This document shows, piece by piece, positions 60,126-64,000 of a stretch of DNA of 64,000 bases. Location: the NCBI GenBank assembly GCA_017394885.1, contig JAFPWO010000022.1, forward strand, positions 1 to 64,000. Reading direction: 5' to 3'. The stretch's first letter is position 1. The number at the start of each line of letters is the position of its first letter. Both the position numbers and the translations under genes were made by a program. The stretch comes from Lachnospiraceae bacterium. GTDB taxonomy: Bacteria; Bacillota; Clostridia; Lachnospirales; Lachnospiraceae. The notes beneath the pieces were generated by a model that saw only the letters and a list, made by a program, of their open reading frames with translations, ran no database searches and was not told where the DNA came from.

Positions 60126-63100
60126 TCAGAAGATAACCGAAATGAACCGCCCCATGGCGAAGGAATACAGATAGCTCTTCTTTACATTTTTCCCGGCAGC
60201 GGCTTCCAATGCCTGCCGATAATAGGCGAGCTGGGACTGATACCGTTCGATAAGGACTTCCTCCTGAAATACACGGTCTGTCTTATAATCGATCAGGACA
60301 AGCCCGTCTTCTTCTTCGAAATAGAGGTCAATGATTCCCTGTACCAGGACCAGTTCGTCGGAATTACTTTCCGGAACGATCCTGCGCTGCGGCAGCCCCA
60401 GAACAAAGGGCTGTTCCCGGTGTAATCTTCCCAGAGAAGCTGCGCTGGATATACGCTCACCGATCTCTCCTTCAAAGAAACGGCTGATCTCCTCCGACCG
60501 GATAACGGCTGCCTCGCGCTCCGTGAAAACTTTTTTCTCCGTCAGGTTCCGGATCACGTTTCGGACTGTTTCGTAATCGGGCTTCGGCGCCATGGGGAGA
60601 TGCTCCATCAGCTTATGATAAACCGTTCCTCTCTCCGCCGGTGTAAGATCAGCGGAATCCTTGGCCCGCAGGCTCTTAAATTCAGCCGGAACAGTTTCCT
60701 CCGCGCCTTCGCTTTTCTTCAGTTCCGATACAGAATAGGCCGTTTTAGCGGTGCTGACCGACTCATACGGATAGCGGAAATCCAGGATGCTCCGGATGAG
60801 CGCCGGATCGATCTCCTCTTTGCCGGCAGATTTTCTTACCGTAATGGGAAGCGGTACTTCTTCCGGCGCGCATACGGTAAGCTGAAGCGCCGGCACCGGG
60901 CCGGCGGCAAGGCACATCAGCAGCCAATCCAGATGGCAGGACGCCCGGCTCGTCAGGGAAAACGGCAGTGCGCCTTCCGGACACAGGGCGGCACTTTTCC
61001 ATCGGTCCAGTTCTTCCCCGGGATCATTCACTGCCGCGGTCAGGATCAGCCTTTCTTTGGCCCGCGTCATGGCCACATACAAGAGGCGCAGGATTTCCGA
61101 GCGGGAATCGGCCCGGATCCGGTCCTTCACATACACCGACCAAAGATTTTCGGTGTGCATATGGTTTTCCGGGTCTCTTGTCTTTAATGCCAGCCCGAGA
61201 CGGTCGTCACAGAGCATATCGGTCTGGATATCTTTATCGTTAAAGCTTTTTCCGAGGGCCGCCAGGAAAACGACCGGATACTCCAGCCCCTTGCTGGAAT
61301 GAATCGTCCCGATCCGTACCAAGTCCGCGCTTTCCGACAGCAGGGACGCCTCGCCTTCCTCGATTTTCAGTTCCTTCTTTTTTTCGATATACCGGTTGAA
61401 CTGATACAGGCTTCGGAAAGAGGTCTCCTCGTACTGCCGCGCCTGTTCCGTCAGCATCCGGAGGTTGGCCAGCCGGACCTGTCCGGACGGCATCGCGGCC
61501 AGATACAGCTCGTATCCGCTGTTTCTCAGAATAGCCGCGATCAGTTCCGAAAGCGTAAGAATGCCGGCCCAGCTGCGCCATTCGGCGAGCTTCTGAAGGA
61601 ATCCTGCGGTTTTTTCATCGTTTTGCGCCGCTTTTTTCAGCGATCCGTAAAGGTTTTCCGCGGGATCGTCCCGGGAGAGGATCCGGATCCGGGCCAGTTC
61701 CTCTTCCGAAAAGCCGCCGAGCGGAGAAAGCAGGACCGCAGCCAGCGGAAGATCCTGCATCGGATTGTCGATCACGGAGAGGACCGACAGCATGGTCTGG
61801 ACTTCCAGGGTATTGTAAAAACCGGTTTTATTGATACTCACAGCCGGGATCCCGAAAGATTCCAGGATCTTTACCATCTCATAGGCTTTATCGACCGAAT
61901 GCATCAGGATCACGATATCCCGGAAATGAAGTTCTTTTTCTTTGCACTCTTTCGGATCCCAGAGGGTCTCCCCGCTCTGCATAAGCGCAGTGATCTTCTG
62001 TGCGATCATGAGCGATTCTGCCCGGAACAGTTCTTCCGCGTTGCCGGGACTTTCGCAGAGCATCAGTTCCGTTTTCGGTCCCGGGCCGGGATAATCCGCC
62101 TTTTGTACCAATGCGGCTTTCCGGTCGTACGGCAGGCCGCCCAGACTATCCGTCATCAGGCGGGAAAACACCGCGTTCACGCTGTCGACGACGCCAAGGC
62201 GCGAACGGTAGTTTGCCTTCAGATCGATCTTTCGGTGATCCGCTTCTTCCTCCTCGGAAAAGGATCGGTATTTCCCGGCAAAAATGTCCGGTTTGGCCCG
62301 GCGGAAGCGGTAGATGCTCTGCTTGATATCACCGACCATGAACATATTCGGTGCGCCGTCCTCTTCGCGGGACAGCGCTTTCAGAATGCATTCCTGTACC
62401 TGGTTGATATCCTGATACTCATCAATAATGATCTCGTCAAACTGTTGGGAAAGGTCTCTGGCCAGGTCCGTGCGTTCTTCCGATCCGTCTTCATTCCTGG
62501 TAAGCAGGAGCGAAAGCGTATAATGCTCCATATCCATGAAGGAGGCGATGTTTTTGTCGCGGCAGCGCTGAATCATCATCTCAGAAAAAAGCAGCACCAG
62601 GCGGAGCATCGCTTCCGCGGGAAGCTTTGTCAGACGCAGCAGGCGTAGCTCTTCTTCCATGCTCCGTTTCCCCATCAGCTTTCTTCGGCATTCCCCGAAA
62701 TAGCGCAGATATCCGGTCTTTGCGTTTGCCGATCCGCGCAGGATCTTCAGCAGATCTTTTTGTTCTTTCGGGAACTCCTTTCTGTTGGCGCTGATGAAAG
62801 GAGTATCCTCCTCAAGCGCCTGCTTGAGTTCACCGAGCTTCATTCTCCGAAGCGCTTCCAGTTTGACCCGGTCGGCTTTCAGGAGATTTTCGCAGGCCGG
62901 ATCATCCGGCGGCAGCTCTCTCCGAGTCAGTTCGAGTTCAACCAGCGCGGCGGAAATCAGATCTCCGGCTTCCTCCAGCAGCTGTTTCGCCCAGTCGGAT
63001 TCCTCCAGTTCTTCTTTCGTCTCCGGAAAAGCCGGAAGGCAGTGCCTTAACCACTCCTCGGGGAAAGGCGCGTTCTGCGAGGAATCATATAATTTCAAAA

Positions 63101-63632
63101 GGTGTTTCCGCAGCTCCGAAACATTTTTCTCACTGCCGTACGCATTCAGAAGCGCAAAGAAATCCTCTCTTTTTTCCAGAAATTCGTTTTCCAGCAGTTC
63201 GTCCAGGACTTCATTCTGCAGCAACAGAAGCTCCGCAGTATCGGCGATCCGGATATCCGGCGTCAGATCAAGGCGCTGGAAATAATTCCGGACAAACCAG
63301 CTGCACAGGCTGTCCACCGTGCAGATCTTTGCCTGATGGATCAGCATGGACTGGCGCGCAAGATGCTGCGCCAGCCGGCTTTCCGTATCTTTCTGTTCTC
63401 TCAACAAAGCGTCGAGCGCATCCGTTAAGCGCTGCCGCATTTCCGCCGCCGCGGCTTTTGTATACGTCACGACGATCAGGCGCATCAGATCGCCGGGTGC
63501 TTTCTCATCGCAGAGACGGTCGAGGATATGCGCGATCAGCGTCGTGGTCTTACCGCTTCCGGCCGCCGCGGAAACCAGAAGTGACCCTTTTCTGTGACGG
63601 ATAATCTCCTGCTGTTCAGGACTGAATTTCAT
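60126..63632 (-). CDS. addA: ATP-dependent helicase/nuclease subunit A
   Basis: AddA is the Chi-recognising helicase-nuclease partner of AddB, for double-strand break repair. The 1168-residue protein has the UvrD-type Walker A SAAAGSGKTTTLIAHIL (about 19), EIIIDEYQDINQVQ (about 395), a VRIGTIHSSKGLEYPVVFLA motif and a C-terminal RecB-like nuclease domain with IDLYFEEEDGLVLIDYKTDR. I chose the ATG at 63632, just before the FSPEQQEII start of the family; it overlaps addB by 17 bp. Confidence 0.95.
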   Translation of the reverse strand: MKFSPEQQEIIRHRKGSLLVSAAAGSGKTTTLIAHILDRLCDEKAPGDLMRLIVVTYTKAAAAEMRQRLTDALDALLREQKDTESRLAQHLARQSMLIHQAKICTVDSLCSWFVRNYFQRLDLTPDIRIADTAELLLLQNEVLDELLENEFLEKREDFFALLNAYGSEKNVSELRKHLLKLYDSSQNAPFPEEWLRHCLPAFPETKEELEESDWAKQLLEEAGDLISAALVELELTRRELPPDDPACENLLKADRVKLEALRRMKLGELKQALEEDTPFISANRKEFPKEQKDLLKILRGSANAKTGYLRYFGECRRKLMGKRSMEEELRLLRLTKLPAEAMLRLVLLFSEMMIQRCRDKNIASFMDMEHYTLSLLLTRNEDGSEERTDLARDLSQQFDEIIIDEYQDINQVQECILKALSREEDGAPNMFMVGDIKQSIYRFRRAKPDIFAGKYRSFSEEEEADHRKIDLKANYRSRLGVVDSVNAVFSRLMTDSLGGLPYDRKAALVQKADYPGPGPKTELMLCESPGNAEELFRAESLMIAQKITALMQSGETLWDPKECKEKELHFRDIVILMHSVDKAYEMVKILESFGIPAVSINKTGFYNTLEVQTMLSVLSVIDNPMQDLPLAAVLLSPLGGFSEEELARIRILSRDDPAENLYGSLKKAAQNDEKTAGFLQKLAEWRSWAGILTLSELIAAILRNSGYELYLAAMPSGQVRLANLRMLTEQARQYEETSFRSLYQFNRYIEKKKELKIEEGEASLLSESADLVRIGTIHSSKGLEYPVVFLAALGKSFNDKDIQTDMLCDDRLGLALKTRDPENHMHTENLWSVYVKDRIRADSRSEILRLLYVAMTRAKERLILTAAVNDPGEELDRWKSAALCPEGALPFSLTSRASCHLDWLLMCLAAGPVPALQLTVCAPEEVPLPITVRKSAGKEEIDPALIRSILDFRYPYESVSTAKTAYSVSELKKSEGAEETVPAEFKSLRAKDSADLTPAERGTVYHKLMEHLPMAPKPDYETVRNVIRNLTEKKVFTEREAAVIRSEEISRFFEGEIGERISSAASLGRLHREQPFVLGLPQRRIVPESNSDELVLVQGIIDLYFEEEDGLVLIDYKTDRVFQEEVLIERYQSQLAYYRQALEAAAGKNVKKSYLYSFAMGRFISVIF

Positions 63633-64000
63633 CACCGGCCTCCTTTTCCGCAAGGCTGTCCAGAATATCCCGGAAAGCGTCTTCCGCCTTATCCTTCCGG
63701 ACATTGTTTTCCCGGTATCCGGGCAGCTTTTTATCGAAACGGCAGATATTCCGGCAGTTGCAGTACTCGCAGGCGCTTCGGCCGCCGTAGCGTGCCGGCG
63801 ACGCTTCGATCTCGCCGTCCAGGATCCGTTCCCCGATCTCAGCCGCTTTCAGCCGGGCAAATCGGCCGAGTTTCCCCAGGACAGCCGAGGGGATGGCCGG
63901 GCTGCCGCCGCCGAATTCCTTTACTTCTTCGGCTGTAACGCCTTTCAGGCCGCAGGCATTGTCGGCAGCCTTTTCCCGATCTTTTTCTTCCTTCCACTCG
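63616..64000 (-). CDS. addB: ATP-dependent nuclease subunit B, C-terminal end (cut by window edge)
   Basis: This frame is open from the window edge to a TGA at 63616-63618. It encodes the end of AddB, including CEYCNCRNIC (C-x2-C-x5-C), which supplies three of the four Cys ligands of the iron-sulfur cluster, followed by RFDKKLPGYRENN and an acidic tail. It overlaps the addA start by 17 bp. The rest of the gene lies outside the window. Confidence 0.88.
   Translation of the reverse strand, partial: EWKEEKDREKAADNACGLKGVTAEEVKEFGGGSPAIPSAVLGKLGRFARLKAAEIGERILDGEIEASPARYGGRSACEYCNCRNICRFDKKLPGYRENNVRKDKAEDAFRDILDSLAEKEAGDEIQS

Noticed and set aside
60600..62648. Plus-strand open frames opposite addA
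   Set aside because: High GC keeps antisense frames open; the products have no recognisable domains while addA is full length and well matched.

Overview
The window looks like a chromosomal segment from a moderately GC-rich, anaerobic Gram-positive bacterium of the class Clostridia, most likely Lachnospiraceae. The evidence is the hrcA-grpE-dnaK operon with a CIRCE operator, a PolC-type replicative polymerase, AddAB, pyruvate:ferredoxin oxidoreductase, SepF, class B sortase, PrsW, an RRNPP-like regulator and Clostridia-typical gene order. This assignment is inference from gene content; no 16S gene is present. Coding density is high, most genes lie on the minus strand, and there is no IS element, prophage or CRISPR array.

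Layout. Positions 1-2.2 kb: heat-shock operon (hrcA, grpE, start of dnaK). 2.3-6.6 kb: sepF, lspA, an RluD-type pseudouridine synthase and two lipoprotein amidases, read as one minus-strand unit from a promoter near 6.6 kb to a terminator near 2.3 kb. 6.6-15.4 kb: cell-shape and elongation block (radC, mreC, mreD, PBP2, minD, rodA), then a small P-loop protein and an HlyD-like adaptor. mreB, minC and minE are not at their usual places. 15.4-19.5 kb: methionine gamma-lyase-like enzyme, a peptide-sensor-like regulator overlapping a PflX-type radical SAM gene, and HU. 19.5-30.5 kb: GH13 glucosidase, then the conserved pyrH-frr-uppS-cdsA-rseP-ispG-polC cluster. dxr is absent from this cluster, and PolC has no inserted proofreading exonuclease.

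30.7-33.5 kb: an E2/CAT-fold protein with an altered active-site motif faces a stand-alone reverse transcriptase. The RT is preceded by about 160 bases of unusually structured non-coding sequence closed by a perfect 14-bp inverted repeat, and then by an unknown gene. This is the best candidate in the window for an undescribed system. 33.6-37.2 kb: heterodimeric ABC exporter with one degenerate site. 37.4-41 kb: pyruvate:ferredoxin oxidoreductase. 41-45.2 kb: GNAT-like protein divergent from a trxA-HAD-GDPD-PfkB operon. 45.3-47.5 kb: tRNA-Gly and tRNA-Leu, a MATE exporter and RNase H1.

47.6-51.6 kb: a membrane-anchored cohesin protein directly downstream of a dockerin-bearing glucosaminidase, suggesting a cohesin-dockerin pair used on the cell's own wall. 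51.7-64 kb: yajC-tgt, MATE, cyclophilin, PrsW, hexokinase, sortase B, an FAD-dependent dehydrogenase, addA and the 3' end of addB.

Several genes work together. LspA would mature the two amidase lipoproteins encoded beside it. MreC/MreD, PBP2 and RodA form the elongation synthase, and UppS/CdsA supply lipid carriers and phospholipid precursors. HrcA controls its own operon through CIRCE. Gene starts were moved inward where a Shine-Dalgarno site or an overlap favoured it.
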